Shown: in pieces, positions 34,843 to 45,005 of the stretch
How the letters are laid out: every line of letters starts with the position of its first letter
Numbering within the stretch: position 1 is the stretch's first letter
From: Kangiella koreensis DSM 16069
GTDB lineage: Bacteria; Pseudomonadota; Gammaproteobacteria; Enterobacterales; Kangiellaceae
NCBI RefSeq assembly: GCF_000024085.1
Contig: NC_013166.1
Location: 2,108,001-2,172,000 of the forward strand
Reading direction: 5' to 3'
Length of the DNA stretch: 64,000 nt
Made by a program: the position numbers and the translations under genes
The notes under the pieces: generated by a model
What the model saw: the letters and a program-made list of their open reading frames with translations, nothing else
Database searches by the model: none
What the model was told of the DNA's origin: nothing

Positions 34843-37800
34843 TTACTTAATCAAGCGATGACTTCGTTGTACCAAAATTTGCAGTTCGCGGAGAGCTACC
34901 GAAAACTTGGAGAACTCATGCGTACTACTCTGCCTAAAATCAGTCACCATTTCTTGCCAACGAGACAGCAGATCATCATGCTCAGCCAGGAAGTGCTTAA
35001 TTCTGGTATCCGCAGACTTATACTTGTTGGTCAGAGGCAAGACCGCTTCAATCAGATTTCGTTGTTGATAATCAAGCTCTTCTCTGAAAGCCGAACGAGC
35101 AAATGCCTGCCAATGGTTCAATACAGGTTGTGCAATGATTTGTGTTAAGAACCAATGTAGATTAATTTCCGCACCAAGTTTGTAGTAGACTTCAGCCACT
35201 AACAGAATCGGTAAATCATACTGTTTCGCCAATTCAATAATATCCATGGCCGAGAACATAGTGCTCAATAATGAAACCTTACGCGCAAGCTTCTCGGGAA
35301 CTCCCTGAGCAATAAGTTGCTGCGCTTCTCTTTCAATACCTTGAGCTTCTTTTGATTCCAACGTTTTATGGACATTACGCTGTAACTCAACAACGCCATC
35401 GCGGAAGTACTCCACAACCTCTGCAATCGTCTGATCCTTACGGCGGTTACGCACAAACCAGCGTGTTGCCCGGCGCACGATTCGACGTGCCTGGAACATC
35501 ATCTGAATTTGGACATTGGCCGGAACCTTGTTATCAAGTGCTTCAATGCTGCTCCAAAGCCCTTGCATATCGAATGTTTCTTTAGCCATCGCATAGCATT
35601 GAGCAACTTCACCAATATTTGCGCCTACTTCATCAATGACACGAAAAGCAAAGTTAGTGCCCATCAGGTTGACCATTTCATTGGCCACACACATGGCAAT
35701 AATTTCGTCACGTAGAGGATGTTTAGCCATGACATCGGCGTATTTCGCGCGCAAAGGCTTAGGGAAATACTCAACTAAATAACGCTCGAAATATTTTTCT
35801 TCGCTGACTTCAGGAATACGCAATGAATCTTTAAGCTGCATTTTACCGTATGCAAGTAATACCGACAGTTCAGCCCTTGTAAGCCCCTGTCCTTTTGACT
35901 CACGCTCAAGCATTTCCTCATCGCTCGGCAAATACTCCAGTTCGCGATCTAGCTGAACATCTTTTTCGAGGGCATTAACAAAGCGCATATGCTCTTTAAC
36001 CATGCTTGGTGCACGTGACTCTGTAATACTTATCGACTGAATCTGGCGGTAATTATCTTCAATCACGATCTCCGACACTTCATCAGTCATTTTTGCCAAT
36101 AACGTATTGCGCTGCTTTTCAGTCATGTTATGTTCAGCCATAACACCATTAAGCAGAATCTTGATGTTGACTTCATTATCTGAACAGTTCACACCGCCCG
36201 CATTATCAATAAAATCGGTGTTAGCTCGACCACCATTAAGCATATACTCAATTCGGCCAAGCTGAGTGCAACCTAAGTTACCACCCTCACCCACCACCCT
36301 CGCCTTCATTTCAGAGCCATTAACGCGCACACTATCATTGGCTCTATCACCAACATCAGCGTGAGTCTCTTTTGAGGATTTCAGGTAAGTGCCAATACCA
36401 CCATTCCAGAATAAATCGACTTTCATTTTTAAGGCGGCATGGATAAATTCATTTGGAGACAATGCCTTAGCTTTAACACCCAGCATTTCTTTCATTTCTG
36501 GAGTTAAACTGATGGACTTGGCACTTCGCTCAAAGACACCACCACCCTTAGAAATTAAGGATGAGTTATAGTCATTCCAACCAGATCGAGGCAAATTGAA
36601 TAGGCGCTCACGCTCTTTATATGAGGCTGCCGCATCTGGATTAGGGTCAACAAAAATATGCATGTGGTTAAAGGCGACCTGCAAGCGAATATGCTTGGAG
36701 AGCAGCATACCATTACCGAACACATCACCCGACATATCGCCACAGCCGACTACTGTAAAGTCTTCGCTCTGGCAATCAATTCCCATCTCGCGGAAATTAC
36801 GTTTTACTGACTCCCAGGCCCCCTTGGCGGTAATACCCATAGCCTTATGGTCATAACCATTACTGCCGCCCGAAGCAAATGCATCGCCTAGCCAGTGGCC
36901 GTACTCAAGTGAAATACCGTTGGCAATATCAGAGAAGGTTGCAGTTCCTTTATCCGCCGCTACAACTAAGTAAGGATCTGGTTCATCATGAATCACAACA
37001 TCCTTCGGCTGAACCAGCTTGTCAGACACATAGTTATCAGTAATATCCAACAAAGCTCTAATAAAGGTTTTATAGCACTCTACGCCTTCTGCAAAGAATG
37101 CATCACGGCCGCCAGTTGTAGGTAACTGCTTACAAACAAAGCCACCTTTAGCACCTACTGGGACAATTACTGAATTTTTTACTTGCTGGGCTTTGACCAG
37201 CCCTAAGACTTCGGTACGGAAATCTTCTCGACGATCTGACCAGCGCAAACCACCGCGAGCCACTTTACCACCACGCAAGTGAACACCTTCTACACGTGGC
37301 GAGTAGACAAAGATTTCAAACATAGGCACCGGCTTTGGGATACCAGTAATAATAGAGGGTTTTAATTTGAAGGAGATATAGCTCTTATCTTTACCATCTT
37401 CTGCTTTCTGATAGAAGTTAGTACGTAAGGTCGCATCAATCACTTCAAGATATTTGTTAACAATTTTATCCTGATCAAGATTGCTGACCTGCTCGAAAAT
37501 TTTGCGCAGTTCTCGTTTATGAGCACTGTATTTACGTTCATTAAACTCTTGCTCAGGATTAAAGCGAAGCTCAAATAACTCAACAAGACCATGAGCGATA
37601 TTCGAGTATTGCGATAGGGTTTGTTCAATATAAGTTTGGCTAAAAGTAAAACCTATTTGCCACATGTACTTAGCATAAGCTCGTAACATGGCAACCTGAC
37701 GCCAATTTAAACCTGTCGCAATGATAAGGCGGTTAAAGCCATCTTTCTCTGCCTGGTTAGTCCAGGCTTTAGCAAAGGCTGTCTGGAAGTTATCCCGAAT

Positions 37801-39681
37801 CGCTTCGACATCAATTTCCTGGTGGTGACGGACACTAAAGTCCATGATCCAGATGGTGCCAAGCGCCTCAGATGAAATCTTATAAGGCGTTTCATCAATT
37901 ACCGTCAGGCCCATATTTTCCAAAAGTGGCAATACTTCGGATAATGGAATCGGTTGTTCGCGATTAAATAGTTTAAAGCGTAATAAGCCACCTTCAATCT
38001 GTTTCTTGTAAAGTAACATATCAAAAGGACGCTCTTCACTGAGGCGCTCAATATGCTTAATATCCGCTATCGCCGACAAAACACTTTGCTGATTTTGATA
38101 ACCGGGTGAAAAGGCATTAGCATACTTCTTATGCAATTTGATAGATTCGGACGGCTCATAGTGATGCTCAATGGTATCCATCAACACATCTTCCCAGCTC
38201 AACGCAGCTTCCTGTAAGTCCGCTTGAAGCTTCTGCAAGTCATACTCAATTGCTTCAGCATTTTCAACCGGAACACGGAAGTGTGTGCGTACCAGGTTTG
38301 ACTCTGAGAAATGTGTATTAAATTCAATTTCACCTTTACTACCAAATGCATCAGACAGAATTTCTGTCATACGAAGACGTACTTTAGTATTGTAGGTATC
38401 TCTTGGCACGAAACACAAAACTGAAAAATATCTTCCAAAAGGATCGCGGCGCACGAAGGCTCTAACTTGTCGGCGCTCCTGGATATGTAGAATACCCATC
38501 GCTACATTAAGTAACTTTAATGTTGGGATCTGGAATAATTCATCTCTTGGATAAGTTTCCAAAATATTTTTTAGTGCTTTGTAATCATGACCACCTTCTT
38601 TCAAACCTGACTCAGCCAAGACATTGTGAATCTTCTTGCGTAGAACAGGAATAAACTGCGGATCCATATTGTAGGCAGCAGAAGTGAACAAGCCGAAGAA
38701 ACGGTATTCGCCGATCACTTCACCTTGATTGTTAAAGCGCTTAATTCCAATGTAATCAATATGGCTCGGCCTATGAACAGATGAAACAGTGCTTGTTTTG
38801 GTCAGTACTAAAATATGTTCATTGGACAGTGCCAGTTTCTGAGCACCCTTAGGAGACTGCGACAACCGATATTGAAGGTGTTTGCTTTCATCAGATAAAG
38901 TACCCAGGCCACTATCTTTTACTGATTTCAAAACCAAATCGTCTTTAGTCTTTTTCAAGTCATAAGTGCGCGATCCCATTAAGACGAAATGATTAGCTTT
39001 CACCCAGCGTAAAAAGTCTAGAGCCTCATCAATTCTGTCCTTACGCAAAGGGGGCGGTGTTGTTTCTAACTCATTAATGATACTTGCAAGCCTGTCACGC
39101 ATTGGCTGCCAGTCGCGAACAGTAGCTCTTACATCAGCCAAAATTCTCAACAAATCAGCTTCAACCTGTTTAACAGTTTCATCATCAAGCTGCTTATCGA
39201 TTTCGAGATACATCGGAGTTTCAATATGAGAACTTTCGACACACTCTCCATCAACACACAAATTAAGCGATTTTACTTTGCCATTTTTATCGCGCAGTAC
39301 TTCAATCGGAACATGGATATGCAAATGGACATCAATCCCATGTCGATTCAACTCCATTCTAATTGAGTCAACCAGAAACGGCATATCGGCATGATTAAGC
39401 TCAATAATAGTATGCTTGGTTTTCCAGTTATTATCATCAGTTAGTGGGTTATGCACACGCAACTTGCAAGTCCCATCAAAATCCTGAATAAACTGCCACA
39501 GACTATATATTGAATTGAAAATTTGCTCAGGAGTGCGCTCATTGAACTCATCTTCAGAGACACTGCTATATATAATGTCAGCAAATTGTTTTACGAGCTC
39601 AGATTGACGTTTTGGTGCTTTTGTTTCGATCAGCTGCTTAACATCGTTTAACAGCTTTGAAGAAGTGTTTGAACTGGCCAT
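34843..39681 (-). CDS. gdhB: NAD-specific glutamate dehydrogenase, 180-kDa class
   Basis: This giant enzyme oxidatively deaminates glutamate to 2-oxoglutarate and is usually catabolic. The 1612-residue length fits the 180-kDa class (Pfam Bac_GDH; GdhB in Pseudomonas). The catalytic core holds GLRWSDRREDFRTEVLGLVK and PVGAKGGFVCKQLP with the active Lys. Later come VVGCGDMSGDVFGNG for nucleotide binding and RVVGEGGNLGCTQ. The long N-terminal region (about 1-700) is thought to be regulatory, with ACT-like parts. The ATG at 39681 lies six bases after GGAA; a TTG four codons earlier is possible. Monocistronic between two terminators. Confidence 0.96.
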   Translation of the reverse strand: MASSNTSSKLLNDVKQLIETKAPKRQSELVKQFADIIYSSVSEDEFNERTPEQIFNSIYSLWQFIQDFDGTCKLRVHNPLTDDNNWKTKHTIIELNHADMPFLVDSIRMELNRHGIDVHLHIHVPIEVLRDKNGKVKSLNLCVDGECVESSHIETPMYLEIDKQLDDETVKQVEADLLRILADVRATVRDWQPMRDRLASIINELETTPPPLRKDRIDEALDFLRWVKANHFVLMGSRTYDLKKTKDDLVLKSVKDSGLGTLSDESKHLQYRLSQSPKGAQKLALSNEHILVLTKTSTVSSVHRPSHIDYIGIKRFNNQGEVIGEYRFFGLFTSAAYNMDPQFIPVLRKKIHNVLAESGLKEGGHDYKALKNILETYPRDELFQIPTLKLLNVAMGILHIQERRQVRAFVRRDPFGRYFSVLCFVPRDTYNTKVRLRMTEILSDAFGSKGEIEFNTHFSESNLVRTHFRVPVENAEAIEYDLQKLQADLQEAALSWEDVLMDTIEHHYEPSESIKLHKKYANAFSPGYQNQQSVLSAIADIKHIERLSEERPFDMLLYKKQIEGGLLRFKLFNREQPIPLSEVLPLLENMGLTVIDETPYKISSEALGTIWIMDFSVRHHQEIDVEAIRDNFQTAFAKAWTNQAEKDGFNRLIIATGLNWRQVAMLRAYAKYMWQIGFTFSQTYIEQTLSQYSNIAHGLVELFELRFNPEQEFNERKYSAHKRELRKIFEQVSNLDQDKIVNKYLEVIDATLRTNFYQKAEDGKDKSYISFKLKPSIITGIPKPVPMFEIFVYSPRVEGVHLRGGKVARGGLRWSDRREDFRTEVLGLVKAQQVKNSVIVPVGAKGGFVCKQLPTTGGRDAFFAEGVECYKTFIRALLDITDNYVSDKLVQPKDVVIHDEPDPYLVVAADKGTATFSDIANGISLEYGHWLGDAFASGGSNGYDHKAMGITAKGAWESVKRNFREMGIDCQSEDFTVVGCGDMSGDVFGNGMLLSKHIRLQVAFNHMHIFVDPNPDAAASYKERERLFNLPRSGWNDYNSSLISKGGGVFERSAKSISLTPEMKEMLGVKAKALSPNEFIHAALKMKVDLFWNGGIGTYLKSSKETHADVGDRANDSVRVNGSEMKARVVGEGGNLGCTQLGRIEYMLNGGRANTDFIDNAGGVNCSDNEVNIKILLNGVMAEHNMTEKQRNTLLAKMTDEVSEIVIEDNYRQIQSISITESRAPSMVKEHMRFVNALEKDVQLDRELEYLPSDEEMLERESKGQGLTRAELSVLLAYGKMQLKDSLRIPEVSEEKYFERYLVEYFPKPLRAKYADVMAKHPLRDEIIAMCVANEMVNLMGTNFAFRVIDEVGANIGEVAQCYAMAKETFDMQGLWSSIEALDNKVPANVQIQMMFQARRIVRRATRWFVRNRRKDQTIAEVVEYFRDGVVELQRNVHKTLESKEAQGIEREAQQLIAQGVPEKLARKVSLLSTMFSAMDIIELAKQYDLPILLVAEVYYKLGAEINLHWFLTQIIAQPVLNHWQAFARSAFREELDYQQRNLIEAVLPLTNKYKSADTRIKHFLAEHDDLLSRWQEMVTDFRQSSTHEFSKFSVALRELQILVQRSHRLIK

Positions 39682-39760
39682 TATCCTTTCCAAATACGCT
39701 TGAAATAGGTGAAAAAATCAAAAAATAAATTGAGTCAATTCTAGGCCATTTGAAACAAAA

Positions 39761-39790
39761 ATGGCACCTAAATTTCACTTTAGATGCCAT
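39761..39790 (-). terminator. Terminator of the RND transporter gene
   Basis: Twelve-base arms ATGGCACCTAAA and TTTAGATGCCAT pair with one mismatch around a 6-base loop. On the minus strand the stem is followed by TTTTTG. It lies 46 bases beyond the RND stop. Confidence 0.65.
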
Positions 39791-39835
39791 TATTTCTAAC
39801 TGGTACGCCCTGTTGGCGTATTGATATTTTTTTAC

Positions 39836-42484
39836 TTAGCGACGATATAACAGAGCCGCTAAAGCAGGTAGAAGTATAATTGCCCCTAACATGTTCACTA
39901 AGAACATGAACGTCAGCATTATGCCCATATCTGCTTGGAACTGCAGATCAGACATTAACCAGGTGCTAACACCAATTGCCAGGGTAAGACCTGTAAACAG
40001 AACCGCGTTGCCGGTTAGCTTTAAGGTCTCAAAATAAGCATCAGCAACACTCATACCCGAACGGATAAAGCCGACCATTCGCGAGAAGATGTAAATACCA
40101 TAATCAACACCAATACCGACCCCAAGTGCAATAACTGGTAAGGTAGCAACGGTCAACCCAATGTTTAGCCAGGACATCAATGCCTGTGCCAGGAAAGAAA
40201 CCACAACCAACGGCAGTATCACACAAATGGTCCCGCGCACTGAGCGGAAACTAATTAAACATAACAACGTCACCGCCAAATAAACCCATATCATCATAGG
40301 GATCTGGGCTTCTGAAACCGCTTCATTAGTCGCAGCCATAACCCCTACAGGGCCAGTTGCCAGTAAGAAATTAAGATCTAATACTCCAGCATCAAGTATC
40401 TGCTCGTTTAGTTTAATAAGTAGTATATTGGCTTGCTCCGCCCCAAGTCCCGTCTTGGAACTTAAGACTGATGGATAATCATTAGATGTATCACCGCTAA
40501 CTTCCGATTCACTATTATCTGTTTCTTCGGAAGAGTTAGGCTCGGAAGGGAGTACCAACTCTCCTCCTCTAGATAAGCTATATAGATAGTCATTAACTTC
40601 CGAAATGATTACTGATTCATTAGCACCATCAATCTCGTCTATAAGAGGTTGAATTTGAGTTAACACCTCTTCTTTCTTTGGTTCAAAGATTGATTGTTGG
40701 AACTCTTTAACCGCCGACACCAACCGCTCAATTGTCTCTGCTTTATGATCATCAAGGAAGACCATGACTGGCATAATGCTACAGTTGGAGTTCAGCAAAC
40801 CAGTGCCGGTCTCAACACGACTAATCGACTGAACCAGCACCGCTTCATCTTTCGGTAAGATTTTCCACTTCAAATTACCTTCGCTCAGCATGCCATTCAC
40901 TACTTTGGCGACCTGCGGTAAGCTGATAGTGGACTGAACACCTTTAACATTGTTCATTTCCCACTGGAACTGATCAATGTTGTTCATGATATCGAAGTAG
41001 GTACAGCCATCAGCCTTTGTCTTCGCTAAGACATAAATGACATCAGTACCTATAGCGTAGGTTTCAGTGATATATTTATTGTCTTGGTTATAGGTTGAAT
41101 CTTGTCTTAATGTAGGTGCGCCAGCCTGCAAATCACCAACTTTCATATTAAGTGACTGCCAATAACCTATAATACCTAACAAAAGCCCAACTACTATAAC
41201 AATGGTTGATACTGGCTTACGGGCAAATCCTGCAATTATTTTCCACCACTTTTCACGAGCTTGTTCACGCTTTCTAACACCTTGCACAAACTTGTCAGAG
41301 AAATGGGTATATGACAACAGAAGGGGTAGCAGAAGCAGGTTGGTCAAGATTAACACTGCAACACCAATGCTGGCAGTTACTGCTAACTCACGAATGATAT
41401 CAATTTCGATCAATTGTAGGGTTAAGAAGCCCACCGTATCACTGATCAAGGCAACGCCGCCTGGAACAATTAACGTGGCACATGCTGCAATAGCAGCATT
41501 GTAGGTTTTCATGCCATGGGCAACATTATGCTGTACACCATTGATCATCTGCACGCCATGGCTGACACCGATGGCAAAAATCAAAAATGGAACCAGAATC
41601 GACATTGGATCGATGCCGTAGCCTAAAGCAGTTAAAATACCTAATTGCCATACCACTGCAATAATCGATGTCAGAATCGGTAGTAGAGTTAACTTTAGGG
41701 AGCGAGAATACCAATAAACAAGCAAAGCGGTAATTGCCAGCGCAATCAGGAAGAATACAATCACACCACCTGCAGCGTCACTCACATCACCAATCATTTT
41801 AGAGAAGCCAATAATATGCACTTCTACATTAGGATATTTTGCTTCAATATCGGTTCTAATTTGCTCTAAATCGTGAGCCACACGGACAAAGTCAGTCTGT
41901 ACCATCTGATCACCATCGTCCGCAGTAACTTCGTCACCGGTTGGATTATATTCAGATAGTAGTTGAGCAGAGACCATTGCCGATTCAAACTCATTGGAAA
42001 CGAGTCGGCCGACAATCCCTGCTTTTAAAATATTTTCACGAACCTGGTTTAGCGCACGCTCAGAACCATCAAAACGTGCTGGAATGACAGGCCCACCTTC
42101 AAGTCCCTGCTCGCTCGCTTCAATATATCTAATATTCGGAGTAAATAGAGATTCAACTTGAGGTTGGTTAACCCCAGATATACCAGCCACCCGACCGGTT
42201 GTTTCATTTAACGCCTCGAAGAAAGTGGTATTGAATATATTCCCACTCTTATCTTCAAGCGCTACCAGCACACGGTTCGCTCCCCCGAACTGCTCTTGAT
42301 ATTCAAGGTAAGTTTGCATGTACTCATGTTTTAAGGGGATGTTTTTCTCAAAACTGGCATCCACTCGCAACTGCGTCACAAAATACGCCATGATCACTGT
42401 GAAGACTGCAAACAAGCTAATCCACAGCGTTCGCTTTGAGAAGAAAATCTTTGAAACTAATGTTTCTAATTTGTTCTTTGTCAT
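39836..42484 (-). CDS. RND-superfamily exporter (MMPL/SSD type)
   Basis: An 882-residue inner-membrane protein with the RND layout: one helix near 18-36, a large periplasmic loop (about 40-230), a block of five helices (about 235-400), a cytoplasmic linker, a second helix and large loop (about 450-690), and a final five-helix block. PVIALGVGIGVDYGIYIFSR marks the second core, with Asp in the membrane. It belongs to the predicted-exporter group found beside DUF1302 and DUF1329 genes in many gammaproteobacteria. The substrate is unknown; hydrophobic or lipid-like cargo is suspected. The second loop carries an unusual Ser/Glu-rich insert near 645-680. Confidence 0.85.
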   Translation of the reverse strand: MTKNKLETLVSKIFFSKRTLWISLFAVFTVIMAYFVTQLRVDASFEKNIPLKHEYMQTYLEYQEQFGGANRVLVALEDKSGNIFNTTFFEALNETTGRVAGISGVNQPQVESLFTPNIRYIEASEQGLEGGPVIPARFDGSERALNQVRENILKAGIVGRLVSNEFESAMVSAQLLSEYNPTGDEVTADDGDQMVQTDFVRVAHDLEQIRTDIEAKYPNVEVHIIGFSKMIGDVSDAAGGVIVFFLIALAITALLVYWYSRSLKLTLLPILTSIIAVVWQLGILTALGYGIDPMSILVPFLIFAIGVSHGVQMINGVQHNVAHGMKTYNAAIAACATLIVPGGVALISDTVGFLTLQLIEIDIIRELAVTASIGVAVLILTNLLLLPLLLSYTHFSDKFVQGVRKREQAREKWWKIIAGFARKPVSTIVIVVGLLLGIIGYWQSLNMKVGDLQAGAPTLRQDSTYNQDNKYITETYAIGTDVIYVLAKTKADGCTYFDIMNNIDQFQWEMNNVKGVQSTISLPQVAKVVNGMLSEGNLKWKILPKDEAVLVQSISRVETGTGLLNSNCSIMPVMVFLDDHKAETIERLVSAVKEFQQSIFEPKKEEVLTQIQPLIDEIDGANESVIISEVNDYLYSLSRGGELVLPSEPNSSEETDNSESEVSGDTSNDYPSVLSSKTGLGAEQANILLIKLNEQILDAGVLDLNFLLATGPVGVMAATNEAVSEAQIPMMIWVYLAVTLLCLISFRSVRGTICVILPLVVVSFLAQALMSWLNIGLTVATLPVIALGVGIGVDYGIYIFSRMVGFIRSGMSVADAYFETLKLTGNAVLFTGLTLAIGVSTWLMSDLQFQADMGIMLTFMFLVNMLGAIILLPALAALLYRR

Positions 42485-42516
42485 TCTAAATAACCTTTAA
42501 CGAATACTATGGCCAA

Positions 42517-43524
42517 TTACTGTTGAGTGAGACTTAAGCGCTCAACACCACCCTCGCCAACAATAATCAGAGTGTCCTCATCTACAAAAACCACCGCAGT
42601 ACGCCCCTTCAAATCACGGCGCTTTTTAATATCTGTTGAGGTTAATGTTTTATAAACAAGAACACCGCCAGTTCCTACGAGCACCCAACGATCAGTGTCG
42701 ATAATGGCCATGTCGTGGAATCCGGAAGCAGTACTCAAAAACTGGCCCTGCCAAGATTGTCCCTGGTCTTTTGAAATGTAGAGATTGCCCCGAAGGCCAT
42801 ACACATAAAGGTTACCAGCGTCATCTAATTGAACTCCAAAAAATGAACCATCATAAGGAGTGGCTAATTTTTGCCAAGTCTCGCCACCATCACGGGTTTC
42901 AGCGACTAATGCAGAACTTGTTTCAAAGCCATCATCATCGATGCTATCGATGTACTTCTCACCCGCAATAACCCAATAATCTTCAGTGACTTTCTTAAAC
43001 GAATAAAAATGGCTGAAATAACCATAATAATCGGCTAGGCCTTCTATTTCACGGGGTTCCCAAGACTCACCAGCATCAGCTGACTCCAGGTATAAACCAT
43101 ATGAACCAACCGCAACAATCAAATCTTCAGTAATAAACTGTACATCAAATAGTGCGGGCTGTTCGTAAGACTCTTCCTGATGGCTTAACTGCCAACTTTC
43201 ACCGCCATCGTTGGTTAACAAAACAGTTTGGCTAAACCCTACAGCAATACCATGCTTATCATCTAAAAAGTCGACTGCCGTTAGAGGCTCACGAGTTGGC
43301 ACAGGCACTTGTCGCCATTCAACGCCGCTGTCATCTGATAGAAGAATGTGACCACGCTCTCCTACCGTTACTAAACGACCGGATGGTAGCTTTACAATAT
43401 CCAACAACAATGACTTTGCTGCTTTATCAGCGATTAACGCAGGTTTAGCTTCCAAGCACGAAGAAGCAAAAGCTGTGATGACCAATAGCACCAAAGGAAA
43501 TGCATACTTAGTGATAGCTTTCAT
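42517..43524 (-). CDS. Ycf48-like (BNR repeat) exported beta-propeller protein
   Basis: A 335-residue protein with a signal sequence ending in a lipobox-like SSC (residue about 22), so possibly lipid-anchored. Repeats of the type SDDSGVEWRQV, TNDGGESWQ, SADAGESWEP, TRDGGETWQ and SKDQGQSWQG form the blades of a seven-bladed propeller, as in the photosystem II assembly factor Ycf48. The bacterial role in this context is unknown. The ATG at 43524 was chosen because it begins the signal sequence; the longer frame would cross a terminator. It is between the DUF1329 and RND genes. Confidence 0.8.
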   Translation of the reverse strand: MKAITKYAFPLVLLVITAFASSCLEAKPALIADKAAKSLLLDIVKLPSGRLVTVGERGHILLSDDSGVEWRQVPVPTREPLTAVDFLDDKHGIAVGFSQTVLLTNDGGESWQLSHQEESYEQPALFDVQFITEDLIVAVGSYGLYLESADAGESWEPREIEGLADYYGYFSHFYSFKKVTEDYWVIAGEKYIDSIDDDGFETSSALVAETRDGGETWQKLATPYDGSFFGVQLDDAGNLYVYGLRGNLYISKDQGQSWQGQFLSTASGFHDMAIIDTDRWVLVGTGGVLVYKTLTSTDIKKRRDLKGRTAVVFVDEDTLIIVGEGGVERLSLTQQ

Positions 43525-43568
43525 ACAGAACAGAATTCTCTGGTTATAATAATCAAGTAAAAATAAAA

Positions 43569-43592
43569 AAGCGGCCGAAGAAACGGCCGCTT
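43569..43592 (-). terminator. Terminator or attenuator after DUF1329
   Basis: AAGCGGCCG and CGGCCGCTT make a 9-bp GC-rich stem with a 6-base loop. On the minus strand TTTTTTATTTTTA follows. It lies between the DUF1329 stop and the Ycf48-like start, so it should lower expression of the Ycf48-like and RND genes relative to the two outer-membrane genes. Confidence 0.8.
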
Positions 43593-43603
43593 GGATTGTC
43601 GAA

Positions 43604-44986
43604 CTAGCGTCTACCGGCGCGACGTAGTGCCGAAGGAGTAAAGTGTGAGCCACTAAACTCAGCATTGAAGTTATACATATTCTCCTGATTATCTAGACCA
43701 ATCACCAAATAACGGCCTGATGGAAGATCATAATATGCTTCAAGAGTTGACCATAATGTTGGAACATCATAGTAGTTAACCAAGTATGCTTGAGCAACAC
43801 GCCATAACTCTCCACGCTCGTCATACATTTCTTCAGCAGCTATCTGCCAGCTATCTTCATCAATATAGAAAACACGCTTCTTGTATTGATGGCGGGTATC
43901 ATCTTTCAGGTTAGCTTCTAAAACCCACACACGGTGTTTTTCATAGCGAACCAGATCAGAGTTAATGACACCAGGCTTGATAATCTCATCATAAGTCACT
44001 TCATCGGAATGCAACTTATAAGTGTTATACGGAATATAGATTTCTTTTTTGCCTTTAATCGTCCAGTTATAACGATCTGGTGCACCGTTGAACATATCAA
44101 AGTCATCAGTAGTACGTAGACCATCAGAAGCAGTACCTGGTGCATCATAAGCTACATTCGGAGCACGACGAACACGACGCTGACCCGTATTATAAGTCCA
44201 AGCCTTACGCGGCTCTTTCACCTGGTCCATAGTTTCGTGAACCAATAATGCGGTACCAGCTAAGCGCGCTGGAGCTGTTACGTTTTGACGGAACAAGAAT
44301 AGAACGTTACCCTCTTCCAACTTCTCCGGAGTCATATCAGGCTCGTTATAAATATGGTGAAGCTCATCTCTAAGTTTAACCAACACATAACTACCGTCCG
44401 GAAGCGGTGCAGCTTGACCTACTTCACGCTCAACAGAAACACCACGATAACGTGTAATAGAGTTCCAGATTAACTGCAGGCCATTCTCAGGAAATGGGAA
44501 TGGGATACCGACTGAAGCACCTTTAATACCATTACCCTCTTGAATTAACTCCGCACGAGTCGCATTAGCTTTAACAGCATCAAGAACATGCTGAGGGTAA
44601 GAAGCACTACGACGAGTAGGGTAAACGTGCATTTTGAAACGGTCTGGATAAGCTTTTAATAAAGCTACTTGACCAACCGTTAAATGCTCTTGGTATTGCT
44701 GATAATTAGAAGCATCAATTGTAAACAGCTTTTCATCGTCTGCGAATGGGTCAGGGTGATGATCACCAACCTGATAGCCTTCTGGAATCATGTCTTCAGT
44801 GATACCACCCGCCCATGCAGGAATCGAACCATCTTCATTGCCTGCACGAATTGAGCCCATGGGTGTATAGACATCTCCGCCTAATTGCGCAGCCTTATCT
44901 GCTGAAACTTTAGCTGATGCAACGCTTGAGCATAAAGCCGAAACGACTGCACCTGCCAATAACCATTTATTCATCATTTTAGCCAT
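43604..44986 (-). CDS. DUF1329 exported protein
   Basis: A 460-residue periplasmic or outer-membrane-associated protein with a signal peptide (cut after ASA, about residue 25). The family hallmark RRVRRAPNVAYDAPGTASDG and DMFNGAPDRYNW are present. The C-terminal part (about 270-440) resembles the half-barrel fold of lipoprotein carriers such as LolA/LolB, which suggests binding of a hydrophobic cargo. The function is not established. DUF1329 genes are nearly always beside DUF1302 genes; here it follows 19 bases after one. Confidence 0.87.
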   Translation of the reverse strand: MAKMMNKWLLAGAVVSALCSSVASAKVSADKAAQLGGDVYTPMGSIRAGNEDGSIPAWAGGITEDMIPEGYQVGDHHPDPFADDEKLFTIDASNYQQYQEHLTVGQVALLKAYPDRFKMHVYPTRRSASYPQHVLDAVKANATRAELIQEGNGIKGASVGIPFPFPENGLQLIWNSITRYRGVSVEREVGQAAPLPDGSYVLVKLRDELHHIYNEPDMTPEKLEEGNVLFLFRQNVTAPARLAGTALLVHETMDQVKEPRKAWTYNTGQRRVRRAPNVAYDAPGTASDGLRTTDDFDMFNGAPDRYNWTIKGKKEIYIPYNTYKLHSDEVTYDEIIKPGVINSDLVRYEKHRVWVLEANLKDDTRHQYKKRVFYIDEDSWQIAAEEMYDERGELWRVAQAYLVNYYDVPTLWSTLEAYYDLPSGRYLVIGLDNQENMYNFNAEFSGSHFTPSALRRAGRR

Positions 44987-45005
44987 ATCTTATACAACCC
45001 TTTTA

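Noticed and set aside
42517..43665. Longer form of the Ycf48-like protein starting at 43665
   Set aside because: The extension crosses the DUF1329 terminator and the end of that gene; the signal sequence begins at 43524.
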